DNA of 64,000 nt from Oenanthe sinensis (GCA_028671895.1 CM053794.1:22244501-22308500), one strand, 5' to 3'. Positions 50,133-61,560 are shown, counted from the first letter of the stretch. Numbers and translations are program-made. The notes: generated by a model not told the origin, from the letters alone.

Positions 50133-52721
50133 CTAAGAGGCCCCTTCCTCGATTCGCTGCTCCTCAACACGTTTGGCCTCGAGCTCTGCAGCTCGATGGG
50201 CCGCCTCCTCATCTACTTCTTTGTGGAGTTGCTCCGCATACACCCGAGTCGCCTCGCCAAGCAATCCCCAATCGAAGTCAGGAACCTTGCGCATAAAGGA
50301 CTTCATGAATTTAACTTTCCCAAGAGCCGAGGCCTCAGCAGCTGCCTCCTTCTTCTCATCAGCAAATTTAGAGATCGCAGTCTCTTGGGTTGCGATCTGA
50401 GTTTGGAGCTCGTTCAGCTTCTCATCGAAGGCCTTTGTGTTGGCAGCTCGCTCCTTCTCCAGATCATTGACCTTGTCCTTTGCTGACCGGAGATCCCTCC
50501 TCAGCGGACTGAGCTCGTCCTTTAACTTCTTCTGCTCATCCAGCAGCTTCTTCTTCTCGGCCCCCATCGATTCGACCTTGAAGTTAAGAATTTGATTTTG
50601 AGAAGTCAGGGCTCGCACCTCCTTATGCCGGCTCGCTTGCCTATAGAAGAGCTCTGCCGCAGCTCGGGTCAATGCAGAGTTGTTTTCCTCAAGCGAGGAC
50701 TGGGCCCATTGATTAAGATCACTTTCTGGAACGAATGAATGCCCCAGCTTCGCAAAAGCATTGGCTGCGGCATGAGGAGGGATTGCGGCCGCAGGCGTCT
50801 CCTTGCTCGGCTCGTTTTGCTGCTTTTTCGGGTCATTTTTCACGACCTCGGCATCCTGTGACCTCTTCTTGGAATCGATTAGGGGAGGCTTGCTGCCCGA
50901 AGCTTTGACATCCTTCAACGAGCCGAGTTGAGCCGGCCTTGAGACCACATTCGTGATCGCCACATCATCGTCCTCTTCAGTGAAAGGAGGAGGAACGATG
51001 TTAGATTTTGACATGTCTGCTGCATAAGAAACACGAAGCGATCAGGGACCAGATATAAGAAATTATGCAAATAAAGGAGCAAAAATGTATAAAGCATGAT
51101 GCGATGCGGGGTGGCGGATAATAGTTAAAATATATATAATATACCGGACTCGGTCCGGGCACGCTTCGCAGAAGGTTTCTGAGTTGAGCTCGCGACGGCT
51201 CGCTTTGGAGTCAGCCTCGCTCCTTCCTTCAGGAATCCGTGAGCGACCAGGTTCGAAGTCGTCACCAGCTTCTTCACATTTCTCTCCTCAACCGCGAGTT
51301 GTAAGATTCTATCAGCTCGCTCTTTGGCTTCGCCAGTGCGAGGAGGGGCAACTTGAGAAATAAATTAAATGACAAAAGGTCAATCTTAATTAAATGGCAA
51401 GTGTACTAGAAGGGAACGAAGCGAAGTGGCCACACTTACTGGGTTTGTAATTGAAGTGGGTTTGAACCCGGGTCACATCGAAGACATAAAAGAAGGGATC
51501 CTTCCAGTGTCCCACGTTGCTCGGGGCACCATGCAACAGATTCTTTCCATTGAACTCGGGCCACACTGACAAGTAAAGATAGCCGAAGTCCTTCTTCCCC
51601 GAGGACTTCAAATTTAAAAAATATCCAAGAGTCTTCGCATCGAGGTCCGGATATTTCAGCTTCTTGTAAAGGAGGAACAAAGCGACGGCCGACCTCCAGC
51701 CATTTGGATTTACTTGCATGGGAGCGATGTGAAAGTACTGGCACACATCCTGGATGAACGGATGCATAGGCAATGCGATCCCTACCTTCAGAAGCGAAGT
51801 AGAGAGAACCATCCTGGGAACGCGACCACCATTTTCTTTGTGGTTAAATCTATAACATCTTTGGTGGGGTCGTGGCAAAACGATGCGACCCTCTAGCCTG
51901 TACTGATCAACAGCCTCTGCCAAAGTCTGTGAAGTGAGGCTGGTTGACAGATCCTTGGCAGCGAAGTGTCGAGGCGAAGATGGCCTCGTTGAGGAGCTGC
52001 TCGCTTCATCATTTAACGGTCTCGCGCCTAAGAAGATCGGCCCCTCCAGCTCGGGCTGCGCAGGAGGAACATAAGCCTCGTCCTCAGAATCCTCGGGCAC
52101 AAAATTATAATTCTCCAGGTCGATCGACCTGGTTACAGAGTCATCCTCCTCGCTGTTTGAGGACTCGACCCAATGAGAGGTGGCCTCGTCCTCGAGATCC
52201 ATATCGACCTCAGTACGGACTCGTTTGCCCTTTGGGTCGTGGGGCTCATAGTATGCACTTCCGAGCTCACTCCAGCTCGAATCACTACGGACAGGAATTG
52301 GCTGTTGTGGATGAAGGGGCTCCTCACCGCTTTGAGCCTGAGCAGCTCGCTCCGCGACCCGACGAGCGATCTCCTCCTCGGCTGCTTCCTTTGTAAGAGG
52401 GCCCGGCCCGGCATTCAAGAAGGAGAGGTCGATGGGGGTTATTGATTTCTTTTTCTTCCATTTCTCCAGGCCCTCATGCCGATCAGAATCTTCTATGGCC
52501 CAAGACGGGTCCATGTTCAATATAAATGAGTCCGAGCTCGACTGCTCGACCCGAGCTATGAGTGCTGCCGCCTCGGGGCTGACTTCGGTCCCTGGGATGA
52601 TTGGATGACGGTGCGTACCCGACATCTCGATCAGCTCGCGTTGGAACTCGCGCGAACCCCTCAGTTCCTTGGGGTAATGACTGAGAGGCGAAGACGTGCT
52701 GGTTCCCGAGTCACTCGACAT
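50133..52721 (-). CDS. Antisense retrotransposon gene: gypsy-type-transposon-like domain plus coiled coil
   Basis: Three coding exons, 51440-52721, 51145-51351 and 50133-51019, join in frame through GT-AG introns (donor GTAAGT, then GTATAT) to 2,376 nt, about 791 residues. Residues 1-260 are acidic, serine-rich and disordered-looking. Residues about 265-415 (from EGRIVLPRPHQR through WRSAVALFLLYKKL and YLSVWPEF) resemble the plant family labelled putative gypsy-type transposon (Pfam Transposase_28). Exon 2 is basic. Exon 3 carries a long coiled coil (about residues 620-735: EKKKLLDEQKKLKDEL and onward) and an acidic tail. The name of that family is historical; a catalytic role is not shown, and I see no nuclease motif. 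The frame is fully open although the element's gag is broken and pol absent. Antisense genes between pol and the 3' LTR are known in Tat elements; their role is unclear. Confidence 0.8.
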
Positions 52722-53194
52722 CTGAAACAGATGGTGAATCAATTAAGGTGTGTGCTCTTAAAGAAGAAAAGGAAAATCTAAGTGTCCTCACATCGCACAC
52801 GAGCCGGTCCTAAATCTAAGGTCGAGATCGCGACGCGAGGAGAAGTGGGGGTGTGTGAGGTGATGCGACCCGGTGAGTAGGATCGCATCGCATGCAATAT
52901 ACTTAATTGGCTAAACATTCAAACATAATAAAAGAGCGAAGACAAAATAGAGGGTTCGGATCATTACCTTTTATGATCGAAGAAGGGCTCGAATCGCTTG
53001 AAGAAGAGTGATCGGAACTCTGCTCGCTTGAATACTCCGGTAAAGATGGATGAAATCGCTTGAGAGTTCGCACTTGGATTCTTGGCATAAAAATCAGCTG
53101 AAACCACCGTTTGATCCTTGAGCTCTCGGACAGATTTTCTCGAAAATGATTTTGGAAATGATTGAAAATGATTGGAAAGTCCACCTATTTATAG
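52722..53194 (-). promoter_or_regulatory. Promoter and 5' leader intron of the antisense gene
   Basis: A consensus TATA box, CTATAAATAG on the minus strand, lies at 53185-53194. A leader exon would run from about 53155 to 52968, ending AAAAG/GTAATG. The intron ends TTTCAG at 52722, directly before the ATG at 52719-52721. The leader contains an upstream ATG near 53085 (MPRIQVRTLK...) whose frame is one base off from the main frame across the splice and would stop within a few codons. It could be a regulatory upstream frame or a frame lost by a one-base change. Confidence 0.55.
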
Positions 53195-53550
53195 GCAGCT
53201 GAGGAGAGAGAAACGACCAGGACACGTGGCATGATCTTGGCCACCCATCTCGATCTGGTGCATGCGACCACACCGTAAGCATATATTGCCTCACCTTCAA
53301 CGGCTATATTTGAGGTCGCTTCGCACAAGGAATCCCTTCAATTGCCCTGAAGTTGGAAGGGTTTTACGTGACCGGATCGGTCCGTTTGAAATCCAGGTCG
53401 CTGTTAGTATGGATCATCACAAAAGACTTACAATCTCACAAAGGCTTGGGAGATCGCTTCGCATCTCTGGTAGAAGCCTTCTTATGGTCGCTTCGCATGG
53501 AAGTTTTCTTGCATCAATTATTATCTGATTCCACCTCGCATCGCCAATGG

Positions 53551-53572
53551 CGAGGAAGAATCGGGGGGTAGT
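53551..53572 (+). promoter_or_regulatory. Polypurine tract before the 3' LTR
   Basis: CGAGGAAGAATCGGGGGGTA ends 2 bp before the 3' LTR, the expected plus-strand primer. A near copy lies at 48951-48976 and a shorter one at 46726-46740. Confidence 0.7.
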
Positions 53573-54623
53573 TGTTATGCCCAATATTTGGACATGGGTC
53601 CTAGGCAGGCCCAATGACATAAATTGGCCGGCCCACCTCGCATCTGGGCTCACATGGCTTCAAAACCCACATCCAGCTCGCATCGTGCTAAAGATGATAA
53701 AATATTCTAAGGCCCTTGGCCTAGCGTGAGGTCGCATCGCTATCTCACCAGCCTTAGATTTATTCATCATCAAGAAGGAAGAGAGAGGAGAACCGGCCCT
53801 CAGCCCGGTTCGCTTCTCATCACCACCCAGGTTGCATGGACTTGACAGAGAGGCCCTAAGCCCGACTCACTTGGCCAGGCTCACTGCCTCCAGCTCGCTT
53901 CGCTAGCCCGGAGTACTTAGCACGGATTTCTCATAACTAGCTGAAAGGCTCCTAGCCTCATGGGCTCACCTCACTTGGTATTATTTGCTAATCTGAAGAC
54001 TACAGAAGGCCCCCCGGGGTAATATCTCAACATACTTATCGATTTGAAGACAGCTAGCCCCACGGGCTCTCATCTCATCAAGGGATCCGCACATGATCAC
54101 CTCTACATACTGCTCCCGTGAGGCCACATCACGCACAACCGCTCCCGCGAGGCCATATCGCGCATAACTCCCTACGGGAACCCCTTGCTCTACAACTCCA
54201 TGACAGCCCCCGGAGCCTGACAGGGCTTGGGCCATGGCAGTTACAGACATCTGGGAAGTTTGCCCTCCACATCCGCACAGACTTGGGCCAAAGCCCAGCA
54301 CGTCTAAGGATTTGGGCCTGATGGACCGGACCAATACCTAGCCCATATAGGTAACTTGTCCTCCAAGAACTACGTGTGGCTTGAACCCCTATATAAAGGG
54401 TACGTAGGCCTCTTGTTTCAGTTGAGACAACAGTTGGCAGCAAGAGAACACATATTTTCTCTGGCCTTCTAACCAATCAACAACAAGATCAGCTACCAAA
54501 ATCCATCACTTTCCTCCCGTGTTCTTCGCGTTTTTCATCAAGTTCATAGCAAAATCATCATATTTTGCTCCGTGATTCCAGCAAACCTCCAAATTACTGT
54601 TATACCAGTTTCTCCCTATAACA
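53573..54623 (+). repeat. 3' LTR
   Basis: 1,051 bp, same ends as the 5' LTR. The differences from the 5' copy are single-base changes only, for example GGCTTC for GGTTTC near 53658. Confidence 0.95.
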
Positions 54624-55013
54624 ATTTTGATGGTAGATTACTCCCTTGTCCCAAATTAACTGTCTTGTTTGATTTTTTTGTGGTCAATTTGATTCAACTT
54701 TGATTGAAAATTAAAAATTATTTCTTTTATAATTTCAAAAAACTGAAACGTATATTTTAAAAGAAATTAGATATATTTTTCGATGATACATTTTTTATAT
54801 TTTTTTTAATTATATGCTATACGAGTAAAATCAGCTGGAGCTATGAAGTGCTGTTTCATACTTTATTTATTGAAAGCTATATTGTTCATATAATTTGCAG
54901 AAATAACAAAATACAAAGCATAGCCACCACAATTTACAGAACCAATGTCTGTAAACATAGATATCTAACCAAAGAAAATGCACTTAGAACAACAATAAAA
55001 CTCTGCCCAAACT
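54624..55013. other. Spacer between LTR element and gene D
   Basis: Begins with the second ATTTT target copy and continues the 17514-17898 sequence. No gene is supported. Confidence 0.5.
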
Positions 55014-56968
55014 TCACTCAGTATTCAACGTATTTGCAACGTCGATGACAAACCTGTATCGAACATCAGACTTCACGAGTCTCTCCATCGCAGTGTTCAC
55101 ATAGTCGATTGGAATAACTTCAACATCAGCTGTTATGTTGTGCTTCGCAGCAAAATCAAGCATTTCTTGTGTTTCTTTCAGTCCACCGATATTACTTCCA
55201 GCAAGAATCTTTCTCCCTGACACATGTTAATTGCATTTTTAGTACTGTATGGACTAATTGCATTTTGCAAAATTACTGATGAATAACACAGTTGAGTTAA
55301 ATGCTCACCCATAAGCAAAGGGAACACTGGCACCTCAAGAGGCTTTTCCGGTCCACCAACAGTGACGAGCTTTCCATTAGGCTTTAATAACCCAAGCAAT
55401 GGACCAATAGGGTGATTAGCAGATACAGTATCAATAATACCATCAAGTGAGTTCATTGCGCCCTAAATGAATACGAAGAACGATAATTAGTAATTAAATA
55501 CTTGAAGCAGATCTTACACAAAAAATTGAACTCGAATGCTAATTCCAAATCTTAGCAGACACCTGCAATTGTTCTGGGTCACGACTTATCAGAAATGAAT
55601 CTGCCCCGAGATTTTCCAATGCTTCCTTCTTTTTGCTTTCGGAAGTACTTATAACTGTAACATGTGCACCAAAAGCTTTTGCGAACTTGACAGCTACATG
55701 GCCGAGGCCACCTAAGCCCACAACACCGACCTTGGTACCAGGCTTGTCAAGTGCAAAGTATTTCAGGGGACTATAAGTTGTGATCCCAGCACATAAAAGA
55801 GGAGCACCAGAATCAAGCGGCAAATTCTCTGGCCAACGAACAACGAAGTGCTCATCCACAACCATTGACTCAGAATACCCTCCGTATGTAGTGGTTCCAT
55901 CAAAATATGATCCACCATAAGTCCATATTTGCTTTGCACAGTGATTCTCCATATCGTCGCTGCAACTATCACACGAACCACAGGAGCCGACTAAGCACCC
56001 TATTCCAACATTATCTCCAACCTTGACTTTTTCCACTTTGCTCCCAACTCCAGTTACCACACCAACAATTTCGTGTCTGTATACATAATATTAGTTATCA
56101 ATTATCATCGATTCAAGTAAATAAGATCATGTCCTTTCCAGAATTATTATCTATTTCTCAATTGTCCTGATTAGAGCATTAAGAAGGACCTGCGCCTAAA
56201 GTTTCTTCAGTACTACTTATTTTATTCATCAGACCCCAAAATAATTATACACAAACAAATAGCATATGAGTACGATAAATTATGTATAACCACAGGCCGA
56301 TCTTTAATTAGGCTGCAGGGGCCATGGCCCCGGTCAAAGAACATGAGTTATATATTATAGGAAACACAATTAATAAAATAGGAAACACTTTGGAAACCGA
56401 AATATTGTTCATCACATCGTCCTAAGATTATTTATTATCTTTATAATCATCTTATTCTCCGCCAACATGCATAAAACAAGATATTGTTCAAAGATATAAA
56501 ATACATAAACAAACGCACATGTTATCTTGTTTAAAAAATCGAAAAATATAAACAGGGAGAGGTACGTACCCTGGAACAACAGGATACTTGGTGAATCCCC
56601 ATTCATTCTTGACGGTGTGAAGATCAGAATGACATATTCCACAATACAACACTTTCAACCTCACATCTTTATCACCTGTTGCCCTGCACCACCCATAACA
56701 ACATTAATAAATAAAAAGATTTTCTTGATCCAAATGTCCCATAATAACGGTATAAATTATAAGCAGACAAGGAAAATCGAACCTATGACCTATTGTACCG
56801 TTAGAATATAACATACCATCCTGGTGAGTCGGTATCCTAAGAGGTTATAAAATTAAAATTGAATATGTACCTTCTTGAAAACTTAAAAGGAGAAAGAACA
56901 CCAGTTGTGTCACTAGCAGCCCAGCCAAAAGCCCTGACAGGGTGTTCAGTTTCTGATGATTTTGCCAT
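55014..56968 (-). CDS. MTD: Mannitol dehydrogenase-like / CAD-like alcohol dehydrogenase, copy D
   Basis: Exons 56871-56968, 56570-56683, 55563-56076, 55309-55462 and 55014-55216 (minus) give 360 residues, the same protein as B and C. Exon 1 has one silent change, and introns 1 and 2 share some variants with copy A (for example CAAAGAACATGAG near 56335). All zinc ligands and the nucleotide loop are present. It is the right-most intact gene. Homology to the rest of the unit ends at 58198. Confidence 0.88.
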
Positions 56969-57054
56969 TTAAACAACTTTTCGAGATGGTAAAATGAAAA
57001 ACAAGAGATTAGAGAAATGAGTGTTTGTGCTAACAAAAAGAGAGGTTGAGTGGG

Positions 57055-57064
57055 TATATATATA
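57055..57064 (-). promoter_or_regulatory. Candidate TATA box of gene D
   Basis: TATATATATA about 90 bp upstream of the ATG at 56968. Confidence 0.5.
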
Positions 57065-57219
57065 GTAATGCGAAGTTATGAAAATGAATATTATTGTACT
57101 CGAAACTTCGAGAGTGACGCAGGCGGTGATGCATATCCTAGGACAGGCAAAACCTGACTTGACTTCCTAACTTCTCAAATAAAACTTGAATTCTATACTA
57201 CATTCCACTTTTTTTTATA

Positions 57220-57371
57220 CTCCCTCCCGTTACTATTTTTTACTCTTAAAAATAGTTGCATGCATAAGTTATTTTTTCAATTTAATCAAAATATAATATT
57301 AAAATTTTATTTAAAAAAATAAATAATAAAGATAATTTATTAAGCGATATTTATTTTTAAGAATAGAGGAG
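57220..57371. mobile_element. Stowaway-like MITE upstream of gene D
   Basis: Same insertion as upstream of genes A-C. Confidence 0.55.
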
Positions 57372-57822
57372 TACTACGTTATTTTAACATATGTTTTGTA
57401 AATACTTGTACTTTTAATAGATTTTGAACGTTGGACCTGCCGTTTTCTGATATATACTCCTGTTTATTTTGTTGAGTGCCTGTGCATAAGAGTTAAGACA
57501 AGAGATGCACTGAAAATTTATAGTGCCGGATTTTGATTCAATTTGAAAGTTTTAGATTTTTTTATTAAAATTTGGTCCGATTTTTAATTTTGATCAGGTT
57601 GGATTGAGGTTGAAGGAATATTTGGTTCCTTTAAGATCTTATAAATGGGGTATATCGGATTTTTATTTGAACCTAATTAGATTTTATAAATATTAGTAAT
57701 ATGAATCCAATAAAATTATATATACGTAATTCATTAATATAAATGATAGTCATTGTCCATTCCTTTGATATTTTTGTTTTAAAATTAATCTTTTATTTGT
57801 GCACTTAATATATATCTTATTC

Positions 57823-57877
<55 letters not shown>

Positions 57878-58341
57878 GTAAATTAATTGTTTTTAATTAT
57901 TAATTTATAAATATATATGTGTGTAAATTTGCGCTACCTGCAAAGATATACATACATATAAATATAAAAATGTATATATATGTGTGTGTGTGTATTTCAC
58001 TCGACTTGAATGATGCATGTATATTTTAAGTTTATTCATATATAATTTAAATATTTTAAAATAAAATTTATATTTAATTCATTATTATATATTTACATTA
58101 TTATAATTTTTATTTTTATGTCACAAATATGATGATTTTGAAATTTTGATTTTAATTACAGATTGAATTTAATATTATATAATAAAAAATCTGAAAATGA
58201 GTATATATAAATTCATACATTTTATAAATTGATGCAAAAGTAAAAAATTATGGAACTTTACATGATATTCATAATTTAATAATAGAAATTATAAAAATAA
58301 ATTAACAAGATAAAATTATATTTCTAATATTAAGTAAAAAA
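57372..58341. other. Upstream spacer of gene D, breaks off at 58198
   Basis: Homologous to 20266-21060 with extra changes and a long (TA)n at 57829-57873. At 58198 the match stops (CTGAAAATGA, then new sequence), and 58200-58341 is unrelated AT-rich DNA. About 4 kb of the unit, including the nested MITE/hAT and exons 4-5 of the second paralogue, is missing here. Confidence 0.6.
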
Positions 58342-58735
58342 TGAATCTGCACCGAGTTTTTCTAATGCTTCCTGCTCTTGCTTTCAGAAGTACTTATAAC
58401 TGTAACATGTGCACCAAAAACTTTTGCCATCTTCACAGCTACATGGCTATCATTGAAGAGGAGCACCAGAATCCAGGGGCAAATTATCTGGCCAACGAAC
58501 AACAAAGTGCTCATCTGCTATCATCGACTCAGAATACCCTCCGTATGTTTTGGTTCCATCAAAATTGGGGACACCATAGGTCTGTACTTGCTTTGTACAC
58601 TGATTTTCCAAATTTTTACAACATCTGGCACATGAACGGCAAGACCTGACCAAGACGCCTACTCCAACTTTCTCACCCACCTTGAATTTTTCTACTTTGC
58701 TCCCGATTTCAGTTACTTCACCAACAATTTCATGT
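58342..58735 (-). pseudogene. Second dehydrogenase paralogue, D side: exon 3 relic
   Basis: The exon 3 remnant runs from the splice acceptor at 58735 to about 58342. It retains the unshifted reading through the structural-zinc region ([16 protein letters not shown]), unlike A-C, so the A-C frameshift arose after this copy split off. A deletion of about 90 bp removes the middle (the CAGITTYS region and GLGGLG loop). Exons 4 and 5 are gone. Exon 2 survives at 62119-62233 beyond a Harbinger insertion. Confidence 0.85.
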
Positions 58736-59269
58736 CTGTATCAATTATAATAGGCATCAATTACAATTGGTTCTAGTAAATATGATAATGCCAATTCTCC
58801 AGGACTTGTTACAACTCTTGTTCTGCATTATATATGTGCTCTCTAGATTAATTGAAATTAATTAAATTTAAGCATCTTCTGAAAAAAAAATTAAAATTGT
58901 ACCTAATTGGCATTATAAACACGAAGTATACCAAATATAAGAACATGGTTTTAGAAAAATAAAATAAAATATAAGAGCATTTAGATCAATATAAAACAAA
59001 ATAATGAAAAAATTAATGCATTTGAGGTTTGCATATGTAGAAATTTTTTCCACCAAACCATCGTAGCTACATAAACTCTTGATATAAGTAATTATGTCCT
59101 TGGGAAATACTTCTTTTATCTTCTGGAGGACAGATCAAACACTACACTACTAAACATCTAAATGACATCCAATTGCTTCGATTTGAATTATGCGTAGAAT
59201 GCCATATATAGACATAATATTTAATAAAATTACACTTATACAAGCATTAAGGGTAAAAGTTAATATGGA
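58736..59269. other. Intron 2 remnant of the D-side paralogue
   Basis: Matches 12749-13265. No gene is seen. Confidence 0.6.
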
Positions 59270-59630
59270 CCCTGATCTCAGTAAGCCCAAGAGCAACTAA
59301 AATGTGAGCCCAAGTCCCTCCTCCTCAATCTATGTAAAGTGGAAATGGCCACAACATATCACTTGGTTTAGCATTGTATGAAAATGAGATAAGTTGGTCA
59401 GTTCCAGCACGGTGGGACTAACCACTTGAGTTACTTTTTATTTTTTTAATGATACTTTATACAATCACCACCAACACCAATTTGTTATATAGTCGTAAAA
59501 TAGTAATGTATATTTGACGTTAATATTAACATTAATATTCAAACAGTAATTTTTTTTATAAATACTCAACTATCATACCTTATTCATAATCTTTACATTC
59601 TCAAAAAAATATAATTTTTTTTAGCAAAAG

Positions 59631-59760
59631 ATGAATCCAAACAATTCCAACACTCATACATCTTCAAATTCTCAAAATTCAAACCCTCAATTTCCATACC
59701 CATATCCAAATTCCTATTTTCCAAACCCACAAACTTATAATTTTGCTAGTGTGTGTCTTA
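59631..59760 (+). pseudogene. Harbinger ORF1 N-terminal fragment
   Basis: Starts with ATG at 59631 and reads MNPNNSNTHTSSNSQNSNPQ, then a proline/tyrosine-rich run to about FAS. This is the typical low-complexity start of plant PIF/Harbinger ORF1 (Myb/SANT-like) proteins. The SANT-like domain itself has been deleted. Confidence 0.6.
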
Positions 59761-59890
59761 TTTGCTTGTAAACTAGCCGTTGAAAGTTAGTATTTGTCTT
59801 AGAATATATTCATTTTTACCTTCTATATAAACTACTTGTCTCAGTTCATTTAGTTCACTTTCATATGAATCAAAACCCTCAAATTCTCAT

Positions 59891-61022
59891 ATGGATCAAA
59901 CACCCACAATAGAAACTCTAACTGAAAATTTTATTCATGAGTTGTGCTTGAAAGGCATGGACAGAGCTCAAGATCCATGCCTAGAAAAAGTATATTCAGA
60001 GATCGTGAAGCAGGTCATCGACGTTTGGTGAATGATTACTTTTATGATAATCCAGTATATCTTGAGCAAATATTTCGATGAAGATTTCGTATGAGAAGAC
60101 ATGTTTTTCTTCGTATTGTGGATGCTCTTTCAAATTTTGATCCATACTTTCAACAAAGGGTCGATGCAGTGGGAAGAAAAGGTTTATCACCTTTAAAAAA
60201 ATGCATTGCGGCCATGCGTATGTTGGCTTACAGAGTATCTGCGGACGTTGTTAATGACTACGTTCGTATTGGAGAGACTGCTGTGGTTGAATGCTTAAAA
60301 AATTTATCTCTGATGTCATTATAATCTTTAAGAGTGAATACTTGTGAAAGCCAAATTCTAATGACGTACAATGTCTATTACAGATGGGTGAGGCTCGTGG
60401 CTTTCCTGGTATGATGAGCAGTATTGATTGTATGCACTGGCAATGGAAAAAATATCCTAAAACATGGAAGGGAATGTTCATGAGTGGTCACAAAGGCGTT
60501 GCAACACTTATACTAGAAGCGGTTGTTTCATCAGATCTATGGATATAGCATGCATTTTTTGGAGTTTCCAGAGCAAACAATGATATTAATGTGTTAGATC
60601 GGTCACCAGTATTTGATGAAGTGCTACAAGATCGTGCTCCAGAGGTAAATTATACTATCCATGGAAACAACTATAATATGGGATACTACTTAACAGATTG
60701 AATATATCCTGAATGGGCAACATTTGTTAAAACGATACCACATCCGCAAGGTGAGAAAAGGAAACTATTTTTAAAATATCAAGAAAGTTAGAGGAAAGAT
60801 GTGCAACGAGCGTTTGGTGTATTACAGTCCTGTTTCGCAATTGTACGTGGTCATCCACGCCTTTGGGACAAGGCAGATCTTGGAAGAATTATGAGAGCAT
60901 GCATCATTATACATAATATGATTGTTGAAGACAAAAGGGACACATACGCCATTCAATTTGGTCCATTACCAATTTATGATGATGCAACAAATGGCTTATC
61001 ACAACCAAATTTAGGTGAATAA
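59891..61022 (+). pseudogene. PIF/Harbinger transposase (HARBI1-like, DDE) pseudogene
   Basis: Recognisable plant HARBI1-like blocks: MRRHVFLRIVDALSNFDPYF, RMLAYRVSADVVNDYVRIGE, GEARGFPGMMSSIDCMHW (first Asp), NNDINVLDRSP (second Asp), GYYLTD and VQRAFGVLQS. Stops and shifts include TGA in place of Arg near 60079, a frame break near 60322, TAG at 60546-60548, TGA at 60699-60701 and TAG at 60789-60791. The family normally has VERAFG, where the Glu is the third catalytic acid; here it reads Gln. The protein would be dead even without the stops. Confidence 0.85.
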
Positions 61023-61560
61023 CCACTTTTCCTGTATGAAACGTATATTCAAAATACGTTACAAATGCGTGATAAACGGACACATTGTCAACTATAAAAT
61101 GACTTGATTGAGCATATCTCGCAGTTCGATAATAATCGTTAAACTTTTTTATATTATAATATTTTAATTTTATTGCTTTCTCGTGTGGTGTTTTTAACCG
61201 TAATATTTTCTCATGTAATTTCTTTTATTAATAGTATGATGCATTTTTATTATGTGACATGACTTTTTTTTGCCGATATTTTTTTAAAAAAATAATCGTT
61301 TTAGTTTGATTATTATAATTTTAATATTATTAAATTAAACTAATTTTAAACGTTATTTATAATTATATATTCTAATTTTATAAGTAGTATTGTGAAAGAA
61401 AAAATAAAATAAAGTTAAATGGGACTCATTTATAAGTGAAAATGGGTTTGTGCATTTGAGTGAAGTGGCCACTTTTTTTTAAAAAAGTCACTTGGTGCTA
61501 ATGTGGTAAAAAAGTAGTCCCACATGTAAGTGGGTTGAGACTTAACATTGGGATGGTCAA

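Larger units (their letters stand above)
44109..54623 (+). mobile_element. Non-autonomous Ty3/gypsy LTR retrotransposon (Tat-like) with antisense gene
   Basis: A 10,515-bp element between ATTTT duplications (44104-44108 and 54624-54628). The unoccupied target is visible in units A (17509-17513) and B (30470-30474). It has LTRs of 1,051 bp each, a primer-binding region, broken gag, several 200-bp GC-rich repeats, a three-exon antisense gene and a purine tract. I find no protease, reverse transcriptase, RNase H or integrase motif in any frame, so mobility would need proteins from a related element. Tat-lineage placement rests on the gag segment, the ATTGGCGCTAGAAGG primer site and the antisense gene, which Tat relatives such as Grande and Retand also carry. 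Confidence 0.9.
30860..55013. repeat. Tandem array unit C (12,961 bp base unit plus two insertions)
   Basis: Total 24,154 bp, which equals the 12,961-bp unit plus 673 bp (an extra TA-seeking transposon copy) plus 10,520 bp (LTR retrotransposon plus 5-bp target duplication). Its left 10 kb is nearly identical to unit B. I saw only two differences, near 23909/36870 and 25239/38200. Confidence 0.92.
59270..61560 (+). mobile_element. Decayed PIF/Harbinger element
   Basis: The region carries a PIF-type first reading frame start (59631) and a degenerate transposase (59891-61022). Its left part matches the truncated relics in units A-C. Boundaries are approximate. AAGTGG-type inverted similarity near 59335 and 61470 suggests subterminal repeats, but I could not fix the terminal repeats or the 3-bp target duplication. 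Confidence 0.65.

Noticed and set aside
51944..52396. 150-codon plus-strand frame
   Set aside because: It is the reverse shadow of the antisense gene's first coding exon.
44109..54623. Endogenous plant pararetrovirus
   Set aside because: Clear LTRs, primer site, purine tract and target duplications show an LTR retrotransposon. No movement or capsid-type protein is seen.
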